A stretch of DNA of 64,000 nucleotides from Reyranella sp. (GTDB taxonomy: Bacteria; Pseudomonadota; Alphaproteobacteria; Reyranellales; Reyranellaceae). Made by a program: the position numbers and the translations under genes. Below the pieces are notes generated by a model. It was given only the letters and a program-made list of their open reading frames with translations. It was not told where the DNA came from and ran no database searches. Position 1 is the stretch's first letter, and every line of letters starts with the position of its first letter. Below, piece after piece: positions 27,701-35,819 of this stretch. The stretch is from positions 1-64,000 of the forward strand of contig NZ_SCUT01000065.1 in the NCBI RefSeq assembly GCF_004297265.1, in the 5' to 3' direction.

Positions 27701-29601
27701 GCCTCGATGAAGCGCGGACCCGCGGCGGCAAGATCGACCGGGGATCTGTCCGCGGTCTCGACCCTCAGCACCTGCATGGCCACGCCATGCGTCTGGTCGT
27801 CGCCGCCGTCCTTGCGCAGGAGGAAGGGTGCCTCGCTGATGACGCGCAGGCCGAGATTCTCGGCGAGCGGCAGGATGTCGGAGAGCGCGACGGGCTTGCG
27901 CGGATGGTACAGGCGCAGCGCGAAGCGATGCGCGGGCATGCCGGTCCGCCGGCCGACCTGTACGCCGAACCCGGCGCCGTCCACGAAGGCCTGCAACTGC
28001 TCGATGTCGCGGAGAGCCTGCGCCGCGTCGAAGGTCTCGCGATAGACCGGCGGGAACCAGTCGCGCCAGCGCCGGGCGGCGGCGCGGCCCTCGGCTTCGC
28101 CGAGCTTCTCCTGCAGGGCCGCGCGCAGCCGGTCATTCCACGACGTCGCAGCTTCGACGAGGTCTCGTTCGAGCGCGGCGAGATCGGGGCCGGCCTGCTC
28201 CGGCGTGTGGAGCTTCAGCGTATAGAGCGACTGAACCAGCGCGGAACCGCTGCCGACCGACGTCGCGACCGACGTCACCTCGCCGTTCCAGGCCTTGCCC
28301 AGGATCGCGGCGAAGCGATCGGAGAGAGCGGCATCGAAGCGTTCGCGCGGCACGAACACCAGGGCGGTGGCAAAGCGGCCGACCGTGTCGAGCCGCGAGA
28401 ACAGGGCCACGCGGCGGCGCTCCTGCAACTGCAGAATGCCCAGCACGTGGTCGTAGAGCGTGTCCTCGTCGATCTGGAACAGCTCGTCGCGCGGATAGGA
28501 ATCGAGGATCGCCAGCAGTGCCTTGCCGTCGTGCCCGTGGCGGTCGAAGCCCGAGCGGCGCAGCAGCGTCTCGACCCGGCCGCGCAGCAGCGGCACGTCG
28601 TGCACCGCCGCGTGATAGGCGGCGGAGGTGAACAGGCCGACCAGGCGATGCTCGCCCGTGACCCTGCCGTCGGAGTCGCAGGTCTTCACGATCACGCAGT
28701 CCATCGCGCCGATGCGATGGACCAGCGATGGCCGGTCGGTCTTGACGATCAGGATGTTGTGCGGGCCGCGGGCGAAGCGCGCCATCGCCTCGCCGCTGCC
28801 CACGCCGACGTCGAACAGGCGGACCTCGTCGCGGCGCAGGATGCCCAGCGCCGATCCCGGCACCAGCTCGTAGCGCAGGCCGCCGGGCTGGCTCGCATCC
28901 TCGACATAACGATAGCGGCGATGGCCGAGGAAGGTGAAATGGTTGGCCTCGAGCCAGCGCAGGAAATCCTCGTACTCCGCCAGGCCCGGTGCGCGGCCGG
29001 GCGCCAGGTCGGCGATGGCATCGAGGCAGGCGCGGCGCATCGCCCGCCAGTCGTCGACCGCCAGCCGCACCTCGGCCAGCACCCGCGTCAGTGCCGCCGC
29101 GATCTCGTCGAGCAGCACGGGATCGGTCTGGCGGTCGATCTCGATGTGCATCATCGATTCGGGCCGCGCCCGTTCGCCGGCCTCGAGCGCGATTCCCACC
29201 AGGTCGCCGTCGAGGTCGCGGCGCGCCGCCATCACCGGATGGGCGAGCAGGTGGACGGCGATCTCGCGGCGATTGAACTCGTTGGCGATCGAATCGACCA
29301 GAAACGGCATGTCGTCGTTGACGATCTGCACGATCGTGTGACGGCTCTCGAACCCGTGGTCGGCAAGGGACGGATTGAAGATGCGGACCTTGGCGACGCC
29401 CGGCAGGCGGCGGCGGGCGAAGGACAGCAGGGAGAGCGCGGCGGCGCCCCGCTGATCCGCGGGCGCGGCGGCGAGATCCTTGTCGGACAGGCGGCCGAAC
29501 AGCCTGCGCGCAAATTGTGCCGAATCTTCTCCGCCGGCCTGCAGGGCGGCGGCGCAAATGGCGTCCAGCCCGTAGACGCGCGGCACCGAAGCGGTGACCA
29601 T
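24778..29601 (-). CDS. gdhB: NAD-specific glutamate dehydrogenase, large type
   Basis: Large (180 kDa class) NAD-dependent glutamate dehydrogenase converting glutamate to 2-oxoglutarate and ammonia, 1607 aa. A long N-terminal regulatory region (ACT-like segments, AFLVDSIANEFNRR) precedes the catalytic core with GGKVARGGIRWSDRREDFRTE, KTQMVKNAVIVPVGSKGGF, the dinucleotide region FIDPAPDP, and GEGANLGFTQRGR. ATG 29601 has GGAGG 11 bases upstream; the frame extends to 29808 without conserved content. Gene name follows common use for this family. Confidence 0.95.
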   Translation of the reverse strand: MVTASVPRVYGLDAICAAALQAGGEDSAQFARRLFGRLSDKDLAAAPADQRGAAALSLLSFARRRLPGVAKVRIFNPSLADHGFESRHTIVQIVNDDMPFLVDSIANEFNRREIAVHLLAHPVMAARRDLDGDLVGIALEAGERARPESMMHIEIDRQTDPVLLDEIAAALTRVLAEVRLAVDDWRAMRRACLDAIADLAPGRAPGLAEYEDFLRWLEANHFTFLGHRRYRYVEDASQPGGLRYELVPGSALGILRRDEVRLFDVGVGSGEAMARFARGPHNILIVKTDRPSLVHRIGAMDCVIVKTCDSDGRVTGEHRLVGLFTSAAYHAAVHDVPLLRGRVETLLRRSGFDRHGHDGKALLAILDSYPRDELFQIDEDTLYDHVLGILQLQERRRVALFSRLDTVGRFATALVFVPRERFDAALSDRFAAILGKAWNGEVTSVATSVGSGSALVQSLYTLKLHTPEQAGPDLAALERDLVEAATSWNDRLRAALQEKLGEAEGRAAARRWRDWFPPVYRETFDAAQALRDIEQLQAFVDGAGFGVQVGRRTGMPAHRFALRLYHPRKPVALSDILPLAENLGLRVISEAPFLLRKDGGDDQTHGVAMQVLRVETADRSPVDLAAAGPRFIEALEKLRAGELENDGLNRLILGAGLAWREVAIVRAYAKYLRQAGIPFSQEYMERALSAYPKVARLLVDLFDARFDPALGEATSDQRAARIAAIEAAFASSLEAVTTLDEDRILRRFHNAVLCTLRTNYWQAGGTKDWISFKIDSRAIDELPAPRPLVEIFVYSPRMEGIHLRGGKVARGGIRWSDRREDFRTEILGLMKTQMVKNAVIVPVGSKGGFYVKQPPIGGTREQVQAEGIACYQTLIRGLLDITDNYSGGGIVPPDGVVRHDGDDPYLVVAADKGTATFSDIANALARDYGFWLDDAFASGGSAGYDHKKMGITARGAWESVKRHFRELGQDIQETPFTVAGVGDMSGDVFGNGMLLSPHIKLVAAFDHRHIFIDPAPDPATSLAERQRLFALPRSSWMDYDRSLLSRGGAIFDRAAKSVALSPEARAVLGIDQPTLAPLDLLRAILTAPVDLLYFGGIGTYVKASGETNADAGDRANDPVRVDAAQLRARVIGEGANLGFTQRGRVEAAMAGRKINTDALDNSAGVDTSDHEVNIKIATGGAIASGALAADERDALLFSMTEEVATLVLRHNYQQSQAVSVAEGQAAEEHDRLERFMRALERKGRLDRAVEFLPDSAAMRVRAQNRQPLTRPELSVLLAYAKIDLNEEILASGLPDDPRLEEELLRYFPTALREKYPAALRSHRLHREITALEVVSSLVNRCGPTFVHTVAQRTGASAAAIAQAFTVVRDAWKLRDLWADVEALDPTLKAAAQVRMLTASQRFVLRGVQWVLRRLPQPLDTTAATAQLGRAVDELGDLPADLVGEAEGAALGERSAALEAMGAPADVARRAAALETLSAAGDLALAAEANGCTIGSAARLYFRLGERLSLALLANAALKLPREGLWPSQAALALQDELAALHADLLRSALRAGGGSDCDPDTALAAWSEPRKLALERVDRLLKEDLAAAGAIDLAMLSVATAELRTLV

Positions 29602-29946
29602 ATTTTGTGCATTCCTCCGGGAGTCTGGGGCGGATGTTACGCCGGACCGTGACATTCTGACGACGGACTCTTGGCGAAGCCGCGAATGCCCATCGAATCT
29701 CGCGTTTTGCAGGGTGCCCCGGCGATGGCGAGCCGATTCGCTGCGGTTTCTGTCTGGGGCCCACGGAATCCGCGGGAAAGCGCGTTTTGTTCTCATATCA
29801 TGCTGCACCTGCGAAGAGTCGAAAACCCCTCGGGAAACAGAATTTCAAAGCGATTTTTTGCGCGTCTTTTCAGGAGCTTAACCAACCATTCTTGAGATTC
29901 ACAAACGGGGAATAAATTTCGCAATGACAGGGTCGGCAGGGCGCGT

Positions 29947-29983
29947 ACTATCTACGGATAGTGGGGAGCGGCCAACGGCTCCC
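29947..29983. promoter_or_regulatory. Two adjacent inverted repeats upstream of nrdA
   Basis: ACTATC-TACG-GATAGT (29947-29962) is a perfect dyad, directly followed by GGGAGC-GGCCAACG-GCTCCC (29964-29983). The first could be an operator (it does not clearly match the NrdR box); the second could form an RNA hairpin in the nrdA leader. Both lie within 105 bases of the start codon. Confidence 0.4.
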
Positions 29984-29995
29984 AAGATGTAGGCG

Positions 29996-30031
29996 TCTTC
30001 CACAGAGTGTTCTATCCACATCTGTGGACAA
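29996..30031. promoter_or_regulatory. Cluster of DnaA-box-like sequences before nrdA
   Basis: CTATCCACA (30012-30020) and, on the opposite strand, TTGTCCACA (30023-30031) each differ at one position from the DnaA consensus TTATCCACA; TCTTCCACA (29996-30004) differs at two. The first two form a near-palindromic pair separated by two bases. DnaA-controlled nrd transcription is established in E. coli. They sit 21-56 bases upstream of the nrdA start codon. Confidence 0.5.
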
Positions 30032-30051
30032 AAAGAAAAAGGGGACCGCAA

Positions 30052-31917
30052 GTGTTTGATGTCGTTCAAGTTCGAAGCGGTGCGCGGGTTGTGACCGATT
30101 CCACCCGGGATTCCCGCCTGACCATCTTTGGCAAAGCCACCCTCAACGACCGGTACCTGCTGCCGGGCGAGAGCTACCAGGACATGTTCGCGCGCGTCGC
30201 ATCGGCCTATGCCGACGACGAGGCCCATGCCCAGAGGCTCTACGACTACATCAGCAATCTGTGGTTCATGCCGGCCACACCCGTTCTCAGCAATGGGGGG
30301 ACCAGCCGCGGCCTGCCGATCTCGTGCTTCCTCAACGAGGCGAATGACAGCCTCGAGGGCATCGTCGGGCTGTGGAACGAGAACGTGTGGCTTGCGGCCC
30401 GCGGCGGCGGCATCGGCTCCTACTGGGGCAATCTCCGTTCGATCGGCGAAAAGGTCGGCATGAACGGCAAGACCTCGGGCGTGGTGCCGTTCATCCGCGT
30501 CATGGACTCGCTCACGCTCGCGATCAGCCAGGGGTCGCTGCGCCGCGGCTCGGCCGCCGTCTACCTGCCGGTGAACCATCCCGAGATCGAGGAGTTCATC
30601 GAGATCCGCCGTCCGACCGGCGGCGATCCCAACCGCAAGGCGCTGAACCTGCACCATGGCCTCCTGATCTCCGACGCGTTCATGCGCGCGGTGGAGAACG
30701 ACGAGGAGTGGGCGCTGGTCAGCCCGAAGGACGGCGCCGTGCAGCGCACCGTCTCGGCCCGCGCCCTGTGGATCCGCATCCTGACCGCCCGCGTCGAGAC
30801 CGGCGAACCGTACCTGGTGTTCGTCGACCATGTGAACAACGCGCGGCCAGAGCATCACAAGCTCGCGGGCCTCGAGGTCAAGACCTCGAACCTGTGCAGC
30901 GAGATCACGCTGCCGACCGGCATCGACCATCACGGCAAGCAGCGCACCGCCGTCTGCTGCCTGTCGTCCCTCAACCTCGAAACCTACCTCGAGTGGCACG
31001 AGCATCCGCACTTCATCGAGGACGTGATGCGCTTCCTCGACAACGTGCTGCAGGGCTTCATCGACACCGCGGGCTCCGACTTCGCGCGTGCCACCTATGC
31101 CGCGATGCGCGAGCGCTCGGTGGGCTTGGGCGTGATGGGCTTCCATTCCTTCCTGCAGGCCAACGGCATTCCGCTGGAATCCGTGATGGCCAAGGTGTGG
31201 AACAAAAAGATGTTCAAGCACATCCGCGCCCAGTGCGACGAGGCGTCCCTGACGCTCGGCAAGGAGCGCGGGGCCTGCCCGGATGCCGCCGACTTCGGCT
31301 TCCAGGACCGCTTCTCCAACAAGCTGGCGATCGCGCCGACCGCGTCGATCTCGATCATCTGCGGCGGCGCCTCGCCAGGCATCGAGCCGTCGGCGGCCAA
31401 CGTCTACAACCACAAGACCCTCTCGGGCTCCTTCGTGGTGCGCAACCCGTATCTCGAGAAGGTCCTGGCGCAGAAGGGCCGGAACGACGAGGACACCTGG
31501 ACGGCGATCATGACCGACCAGGGCTCGGTGCGGAATCTCGACTGCCTCGACGATCACGAGAAGGCGGTGTTCAAGACCGCGTTCGAGATCGACCAGCGCT
31601 GGCTGGTCGAGCACGCGGCCGACCGCACGCCCTATATCTGCCAGAGCCAGTCGCTGAACATCTTCCTGCCGGCCGACGTGCACAAGCGCGACCTGCACCA
31701 GATCCACATGATGGCCTGGAAGCGCGGCGTGAAGAGCCTCTACTACTGCCGCTCGCTCTCCATCCAGCGCGCCGAGAGCGTCGCAGGCGAAGCCCTCGCC
31801 GCACCGCTCGGCGACCATGCCCTTACGGCGCCAAAGACCGATGCTCCCTCTCCTCTGTTTCCCGGAACGCCGCCGGCGCAGAGCAATGACTACGAAGAAT
31901 GTCTTAGCTGCCAGTAA
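30052..31917 (+). CDS. nrdA: Ribonucleoside-diphosphate reductase, alpha subunit (class I)
   Basis: Catalytic subunit making deoxyribonucleotides. 621 aa from the GTG at 30052, with GGGGA upstream; this is a short alpha subunit without an N-terminal ATP-cone. Seen: ATPVLSNGGTSRGLPISCF with the first redox cysteine, SNLCSEITLP with the active-site NxCxE motif, PTASISIICGGASPGIEP (PTA motif) and the C-terminal pair CLSC near the end (YEECLSCQ). The two tyrosines of the radical path are in SLYYCRSLS. nrdB follows. Absence of the ATP-cone predicts loss of classical dATP feedback through this subunit. Confidence 0.95.
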   Translation: MFDVVQVRSGARVVTDSTRDSRLTIFGKATLNDRYLLPGESYQDMFARVASAYADDEAHAQRLYDYISNLWFMPATPVLSNGGTSRGLPISCFLNEANDSLEGIVGLWNENVWLAARGGGIGSYWGNLRSIGEKVGMNGKTSGVVPFIRVMDSLTLAISQGSLRRGSAAVYLPVNHPEIEEFIEIRRPTGGDPNRKALNLHHGLLISDAFMRAVENDEEWALVSPKDGAVQRTVSARALWIRILTARVETGEPYLVFVDHVNNARPEHHKLAGLEVKTSNLCSEITLPTGIDHHGKQRTAVCCLSSLNLETYLEWHEHPHFIEDVMRFLDNVLQGFIDTAGSDFARATYAAMRERSVGLGVMGFHSFLQANGIPLESVMAKVWNKKMFKHIRAQCDEASLTLGKERGACPDAADFGFQDRFSNKLAIAPTASISIICGGASPGIEPSAANVYNHKTLSGSFVVRNPYLEKVLAQKGRNDEDTWTAIMTDQGSVRNLDCLDDHEKAVFKTAFEIDQRWLVEHAADRTPYICQSQSLNIFLPADVHKRDLHQIHMMAWKRGVKSLYYCRSLSIQRAESVAGEALAAPLGDHALTAPKTDAPSPLFPGTPPAQSNDYEECLSCQ

Positions 31918-31927
31918 CTAGCGTCGT

Positions 31928-31978
31928 CCCCTGTCGCGCCGCCGGGGTTCCGGAGGCACGGCAGGGGATTTAATTTTT
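31928..31978 (+). terminator. Terminator-like hairpin between nrdA and nrdB
   Basis: CCCCTG (31928-31933) pairs with CAGGGG (31962-31967), with further GC pairing inside, followed by ATTTAATTTTT. This looks like an intrinsic terminator positioned inside the operon, so it could attenuate nrdB expression or protect the nrdA 3' end. No separate strong promoter for nrdB was recognised in the remaining 44 bases. Confidence 0.5.
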
Positions 31979-32021
31979 CAAGCGACCCATTCATTCGCCC
32001 GACATATTGGACACGCGCGCC

Positions 32022-32984
32022 ATGTCACTCCTCGACGCCAAGCCGATCTACAAGCCGTTCCACTATCCCTGGGCCTACGACGCCTGGCTGACGCAGCAGC
32101 GCATCCACTGGCTGCCCGAGGAAGTGCCGCTGGCCGACGACGTGAAGGACTGGCGCAACAAGTTGAGCGACAGCGAGCGTCACCTGCTGACGCAGATCTT
32201 CCGCTTCTTCACCCAGGCCGATGTCGAGGTGAACAACTGCTACATGCGGCACTACAGCCGCGTCTTCAAGCCGACCGAAGTGCAGATGATGCTGGCCGCC
32301 TTCTCGGCGATGGAGACGGTGCATGTCGCCGCCTACAGCCACCTGCTCGACACGATCGGCATGCCCGAGACCGAGTACTCCGTCTTCCTCACCGTCAAGG
32401 AGATGAAGGACAAGTACGACTACATGCAGGGCTTCAACGTCGATTCGAAGGCCGACATCGCCAAGACGCTGGCCGTGTTCGGTGCCTTCACCGAGGGCCT
32501 GCAGCTGTTCGCCAGCTTCGCGATGCTGATGAACTTCCCGCGCTTCAACAAGATGAAGGGCATGGGCCAGATCGTGACCTGGTCGGTGCGCGACGAGACG
32601 CTGCACTGCAACTCGATCGTCAAGCTGTTCCGCACCTTCATCCAGGAGAACCCGGAAGTCTGGACCGAGGAGCTGCAGCGCGAGATCTACGTCGCCTGCT
32701 CGACCATCGTCGACCATGAGGACGCGTTCATCGATCTCGCCTTCGAGCAGGGCGGCATCGAGGGCATGACCGCCGTCGACGTGAAGCGCTACATCCGCTA
32801 CATCGCCGACCGCCGCCTGACCCAGCTCAGCCTGCAGCCCATCTACCGCGCGGACGCCAAGAACCCGCTGCCCTGGATGGACCAGATGCTGAACGCCATC
32901 GAGCACACCAACTTCTTCGAGAACCGTTCGACCGAATACTCCAAGGCGTCGACACGCGGCACCTGGGAAGAGGCGTTCTCCTAG
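32022..32984 (+). CDS. nrdB: Ribonucleoside-diphosphate reductase, beta subunit (class I)
   Basis: Metal-radical subunit, 320 aa from ATG 32022 (a TTG at 32007 is in frame). Ligand regions: FFTQADVEVNNCY (first carboxylate) and METVHVAAYSHLL, in which E-x2-H and the tyrosine four residues after the histidine match Glu115, His118 and radical Tyr122 of E. coli NrdB. The second ExxH is in VRDETLHCNS. The tyrosine suggests a tyrosyl-radical rather than a tyrosine-free enzyme. Partner is the preceding nrdA. Confidence 0.95.
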   Translation: MSLLDAKPIYKPFHYPWAYDAWLTQQRIHWLPEEVPLADDVKDWRNKLSDSERHLLTQIFRFFTQADVEVNNCYMRHYSRVFKPTEVQMMLAAFSAMETVHVAAYSHLLDTIGMPETEYSVFLTVKEMKDKYDYMQGFNVDSKADIAKTLAVFGAFTEGLQLFASFAMLMNFPRFNKMKGMGQIVTWSVRDETLHCNSIVKLFRTFIQENPEVWTEELQREIYVACSTIVDHEDAFIDLAFEQGGIEGMTAVDVKRYIRYIADRRLTQLSLQPIYRADAKNPLPWMDQMLNAIEHTNFFENRSTEYSKASTRGTWEEAFS

Positions 32985-33010
32985 AGCCTTCCAACAAGTC
33001 GCATTGCCTG

Positions 33011-33148
33011 CCTCCCCATTCAAATGGGGAGGTGTCGCGTCCGCGGCTTGTAACCAAGCCGCTGATGCGACGGAGGGGGCATGACCCCATCGCCCTCGTA
33101 AGACGAGGGCACTTCCCCTTTGCGGACTCCGCAAAGGGGAAGAGATTG
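33011..33148. repeat. Dispersed hairpin-rich intergenic repeat, copy A
   Basis: Contains four inverted repeats in series: CCTCCCC/GGGGAGG, GTCGCG/GCGAC arms, CGCCCTCGT/ACGAGGGC, and CTTCCCCTTTGCGGA/TCCGCAAAGGGGAAG. It is nearly identical to 63346-63462 except for an extra hairpin segment (about 33040-33067) with GGCTTGTAACCAAGCC. It follows nrdB directly and separates it from the antitoxin gene. Confidence 0.85.
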
Positions 33149-33171
33149 ATCCCCGTCGGACGGCGCAGGGC

Positions 33172-33453
33172 TCAACGGCGCGCTTTGCGCTTTGTGCCGT
33201 AGCGTGTGCGCGCTTCGGAAAGGATCGATTTGGCGGAAATCCTGCGTTCGGGATTGGCCTTCATCGCGTCATAGACGGGAACGACTTCATCCCGTAGCCA
33301 TCGTTCGACGGCGGCGTCGCGCTCCTGCAGCGCGCGGAGACCGGCCCGGATGACTTCGGAGCTGGAGGCATAGGCTCCCGACTCGACCTTCGAGTCGATA
33401 TAGGCCGCCTGCTCGATCGGAAGGCTGAACGTACGCTTCGAAACCCTGCCCAC
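33172..33453 (-). CDS. ParD-like ribbon-helix-helix antitoxin, no toxin gene beside it
   Basis: Small basic-to-amphipathic protein (93 aa from GTG 33453, which follows GGAGG by five bases; an ATG at 33492 is in frame). The core TFSLPIEQAAYIDSKVESGAYASSSEVIRAGLRALQERD is typical ParD: a DNA-binding ribbon followed by a helical dimerisation and toxin-binding tail. A parE gene is expected directly downstream, but that position is occupied by the dispersed repeat. It may be a solitary antitoxin-like regulator or a decayed module. Confidence 0.75.
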   Translation of the reverse strand: MGRVSKRTFSLPIEQAAYIDSKVESGAYASSSEVIRAGLRALQERDAAVERWLRDEVVPVYDAMKANPERRISAKSILSEARTRYGTKRKARR

Positions 33454-33629
33454 CTTCACCTCCGGTATGACTTGATCACACCACCCTTCCAAATGCTGTC
33501 AGGAGCGTCAACTTGCTGAGGGCATTGCTCCCTTCCGCCTCCCCATAGGGTCGATGTAGGCTTCCTCCGGTCAGCGTCCTTGGTTGCGTTGCGTACGCGC
33601 GTCGTACTGAAACCGTGGAGGCAACAATC

Positions 33630-34607
33630 ATGAAAATTCGTCGTCGTTCGTTGGCGCACCTCGCCGTGGGTGCCGCCGCATTGCCGTTCGTGCCCGGCCT
33701 GGCGCAGGCACAGGCCTATCCGTCGCGAACCGCGCGAATCGTCGTCGGCTTTCCCGCCGGCGGCGCGACCGACATCCAGGGGCGCCTGATGGCGGAATGG
33801 CTGACCGAGCGGCTCGGCCAGCAGTTCATCGTCGAGAACAAGCCCGGCGCCAGCGGCAACATCGGCACCGAGACGGTCGCCAAGGCCGCGCCCGACGGCT
33901 ACACGCTGCTGCAGGTCGTGACGCCGAATGCGATCAACGCCGCGCTCTATTCCAATCTCGGCTTCGACTTCATGCGCGACATCGCGCCGGTCATCTATTC
34001 CGCGCGACTGGCTTACGTCGTCGTGGTGAACCCGTCGGTTCCGGCCAACACGCTGCCCGAGTTGATCGCCTACGCCAAGGCCAACCCGGGCAAGATCAAC
34101 TACGGGTCGGCCGGCCAGGGCACGCCGCAGAACATCGCCTGCGAACTCTTCAAGATGATGACCGGCGTGAACCTGGTGCATGTCCCGTACAAGGGCGGCG
34201 CGCCGGCGGTCGCCGATCTGATCAGCGGCCACGTGCAGGTCATCTTCGCGCCGCTGTCGGAGTCGATCCAGCAGGTCAAGGCCGGGAAGCTGCGCGCGCT
34301 GGCGGTGACGACCACGAGCCGTCTCGACGTGCTGCCGGACGTGCCGACGGTGGCGGAGTTCGTGCCGGGCTACGAGGCAAGCGGTTTCGCGGGCATCGGC
34401 GTGCCCAAGGGCACGCCGGTCGAGATCGTCACCCTGCTGAACAAGGAACTGAACGCCGGCCTCGCCAGCGACAAGGTCAAGACCCGCATCGTCGAGCTGG
34501 GCGGCACGGTGATGGGCGGCACACCCGCCGAGTTCGGGAAGGTCCTTGGCGATGCGACCGTGAAGTGGGCGAAGGTGATCCAGGCCGCGGGCATCAAGGC
34601 CGAGTAA
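33630..34607 (+). CDS. Bug/TctC-family solute-binding protein (third copy)
   Basis: Periplasmic binding protein, 325 aa from ATG 33630 with GGAGG eight bases upstream. Signal peptide with MKIRRRSLAHLAVGAAAL and cleavage near AQAQAY. Family motifs: SRTARIVVGFPAGGATD, NKPGASGNIGTETVAKAAPDGYTLL, VHVPYKGGAPAVADLI and LPDVPTVAEFVPGYEA. It stands alone between an antitoxin gene and a lipoprotein gene, with no transporter membrane subunits nearby. Confidence 0.9.
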   Translation: MKIRRRSLAHLAVGAAALPFVPGLAQAQAYPSRTARIVVGFPAGGATDIQGRLMAEWLTERLGQQFIVENKPGASGNIGTETVAKAAPDGYTLLQVVTPNAINAALYSNLGFDFMRDIAPVIYSARLAYVVVVNPSVPANTLPELIAYAKANPGKINYGSAGQGTPQNIACELFKMMTGVNLVHVPYKGGAPAVADLISGHVQVIFAPLSESIQQVKAGKLRALAVTTTSRLDVLPDVPTVAEFVPGYEASGFAGIGVPKGTPVEIVTLLNKELNAGLASDKVKTRIVELGGTVMGGTPAEFGKVLGDATVKWAKVIQAAGIKAE

Positions 34608-34630
34608 CCCGACGCCGATGGTTGCCTCCG

Positions 34631-35113
34631 CTACTTCTTGAAGAAGACCTTTTCGCAGACCGAGGTCGCGAAATCGGTCGATATCGCGCGGGCGCCGCCC
34701 GAGAGCTTGGCGAGCCCGATGAGTCCCCCGCCGGACGTTATCTCCTGGACGTAATACTCCGAGGCAACGCTGTTGTCGGCGGGATTGACCAGCTTCACCT
34801 CGCCGGCAACCTCGTGGTTGTCACCGAGCAGCATCACCATGCCGCTGTTCGCGAGTTTGAAGTTGTCGACGCGGACCTGCATTTCGTACCGGGTCGGTCC
34901 GGTCGCGCACTGGCTCGTCTTCAACTCAAGGGCCGTCTTCAGTGCCTGGAGATTTTCCTCGGGAACATTGCCGGCGCGACTCGTGACGGTGACGCTGCCG
35001 ATCGAAGCCTGTGCAGCCGTCGCGGGTGCCCATGCCTGGATGGGTTTGACCGGTTGGGCGCAGGCCGCAAGCATGAGAACGGCGGCCGAAGCCGCCAGGA
35101 TCCGCGTGAACAA
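34631..35113 (-). CDS. Small lipoprotein of unknown function
   Basis: A 160-aa protein starting at TTG 35113, placed five bases after GGGGGA. The signal LFTRILAASAAVLMLAACAQ carries a lipobox. The exported domain (ASIGSVTVTSRAGNVPEENLQAL, RYEMQVRVDNFKLANSGMVML, NPADNSVASEYYVQE) resembles the generic family of small lipoproteins that model copper-resistance or DUF4410-like domains; I cannot assign it. It is divergent from the next lipoprotein gene, with 87 bases between starts. Confidence 0.6.
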   Translation of the reverse strand: MFTRILAASAAVLMLAACAQPVKPIQAWAPATAAQASIGSVTVTSRAGNVPEENLQALKTALELKTSQCATGPTRYEMQVRVDNFKLANSGMVMLLGDNHEVAGEVKLVNPADNSVASEYYVQEITSGGGLIGLAKLSGGARAISTDFATSVCEKVFFKK

Positions 35114-35200
35114 GAAATCCCCCAATCTGAATTCTACTCTTGGACAATCCAAGTTTGTCTCAGTAGAAAAGTTTCTACCGTGGGGCGTAGAGGTGGCGCA

Positions 35201-35791
35201 ATGATGCAGTCGATCGCGAATGTTCCAATTGTTTCGCTGGTCGCGATCGGACTGTTGGCAGGCTGCACGGTTTCCGACGCCTCGTCTTCGAACCCGCCTC
35301 CGATGGTGTTGTCGTCGGTGCAGGGAGCGGAAGGCGTACGGATTTCCGGCCTTTCGAATCTTCGCCAGACGGCTCTCGTCCTGACGGATCAATGCCGCAC
35401 CGCAAGTTATGAAACCGATCGGCAGGCGTTCGCGCAGGTGGCGCTCATCAAGGGGCTCGCAGGCTATGCGCCGGCCTTTCCGAACGGGATAGCCGTCGAT
35501 GTCCAGCCGATGTCGCTGCGCATGCGGTGCCACAGTTCGGGTCTCGCTGCCCTCCTGAGCTACTGCGAGGCGGAAGCGAAGGTTGGCCTGACGGCAGGCG
35601 GTACCACCCGCGCCAGTCAGGTGGTCAGCGTGACCGTCGCGAAGGAGGCTTCGGAGCGCGCCCAGCTGGGCCTCGCCTGCATCAGCACGATGCCCGCGGT
35701 CACCGCGGCGGTCGACAAGGCGCTGATGGACGCGATCGCCGGTCTGCAGGCCGACCTGACGGCACAGACCGGCCTTCCCGCGCCACGCTGA
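35201..35791 (+). CDS. Second small lipoprotein, divergent from the first
   Basis: A 196-aa protein with GAGGTG before ATG 35201 and a lipobox LLAGC (SLVAIGLLAGCTVSDASSS). The mature part contains several cysteines (DQCRTASYETD, MRCHSSG, SYCEAE, LACIST), suggesting disulfides in the envelope. No domain recognised. The divergent pair with similar-sized lipoproteins suggests shared regulation through the short intergenic region. Confidence 0.6.
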   Translation: MMQSIANVPIVSLVAIGLLAGCTVSDASSSNPPPMVLSSVQGAEGVRISGLSNLRQTALVLTDQCRTASYETDRQAFAQVALIKGLAGYAPAFPNGIAVDVQPMSLRMRCHSSGLAALLSYCEAEAKVGLTAGGTTRASQVVSVTVAKEASERAQLGLACISTMPAVTAAVDKALMDAIAGLQADLTAQTGLPAPR

Positions 35792-35819
35792 TTGGTCCGC
35801 AGACCAGGGTCATGCGGCG

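Larger units (their letters stand above)
29602..30051. other. 450-bp divergent intergenic region (gdhB/nrdA)
   Basis: No convincing gene. It must contain the promoters of gdhB (minus) and nrdA (plus). Near the nrdA side it becomes AT-richer and holds a TTGAGA element (29892-29897) with an AATAAATT stretch 14 bases later, a 16-base dyad (29947-29962), a GC hairpin (29964-29983) and DnaA-box-like sequences (29996-30031). The gdhB side shows nothing definite. Confidence 0.6.

Noticed and set aside
29947..29962. NrdR box at the ACTATC/GATAGT dyad
   Set aside because: It does not align convincingly with the NrdR consensus; left as an unassigned dyad.
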